Positions 18,851-18,870 of a stretch of 18,870 nt of DNA are shown piece after piece. This DNA is from Trachipleistophora hominis. Taxonomy: Eukaryota; Microsporidia; Pleistophoridae. The position numbers were made by a program, and so were the translations under genes. The notes under the pieces are model-generated. The model was not told the DNA's origin, searched no databases, and saw only the letters and a program-made list of their open reading frames with translations. The DNA is taken from assembly GCA_000316135.1 (NCBI GenBank), contig JH993937.1:2281-21150 (forward strand), written 5' to 3'. Numbering within the stretch: position 1 is the stretch's first letter; every line of letters begins with the position of its first letter.

Positions 18851-18870
18851 ATGGTAATGATAGAATTGTT
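18851..18870 (+). CDS. Possible start of a gene cut by the window edge
   Basis: An ATG at 18851 opens a frame (MVMIEL) that runs off the window. Support comes only from the TATA-like sequence upstream and the open frame; 20 bases cannot prove a gene. Confidence 0.2.

Noticed and set aside
1..18870. Stop-codon reassignment as the cause of internal stops
   Set aside because: All three stop codons interrupt relics, and intact frames end normally at TAA (RFC), TGA (VAP) and TAG (eIF3c-like), so no single reassigned codon fits.

Overview
The window looks like nuclear DNA of a microsporidian. The sequence is strongly AT-rich. The recognisable proteins are eukaryotic (clamp loader, MLH1, an MSP-domain VAP, a probable eIF3 subunit) and shorter than their yeast or animal relatives. 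Some start codons have a CCC or CCACC element just upstream, a known microsporidian feature. No tRNA, rRNA, CRISPR array or insertion sequence was recognised.

Layout: RFC small subunit (11-824, +); relic of a secreted-protein gene (1323-1625, +) converging on an unrecognised acidic-tailed ORF (1605-2045, -); AT-rich spacer; decayed membrane-protein gene (3189-3760, -) directly downstream of MLH1 (3901-5812, -); a 99-base divergent spacer facing a possible small spliced gene (5912, +); spacer with a diverged repeat; probable eIF3c (7108-8324, +); possible Sec61-gamma relic (8662-8836, +); VAP/Scs2-like protein (9651-10115, -), the only recognised gene with an undamaged frame; decayed coding DNA (about 11630-12180, +); three signal-peptide genes, all damaged (13064 and 13401 on +, 16026 on -); a decayed CK1-family kinase (17464-18596, +); and a possible gene start at the right edge (18851).

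The main observation is that long 'intergenic' stretches are not featureless. When frames are followed through single stops or one-base shifts, coherent proteins appear: signal peptides, a type I membrane anchor, an acidic tail, and kinase landmarks in the right order. Lesions include in-frame stops (TAA, TAG and TGA), a probable ATG-to-ATA start loss, and one-base shifts, several of them in short runs of identical bases. The conserved genes RFC, MLH1 and eIF3c carry only one-base shifts next to homopolymer runs and no in-frame stops. Those could be assembly errors, recent mutations, or in eIF3c real -1 frameshifting at an in-frame A AAA AAC heptamer. Substitution stops elsewhere are hard to explain as indel errors, so real gene decay is likely in at least part of the window.

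The recognised genes serve general cell functions (DNA replication, mismatch repair, translation initiation, ER membrane contacts and lipid handling) and do not form one pathway. The damaged genes are mostly secreted or membrane proteins, the class that turns over fastest in intracellular parasites.
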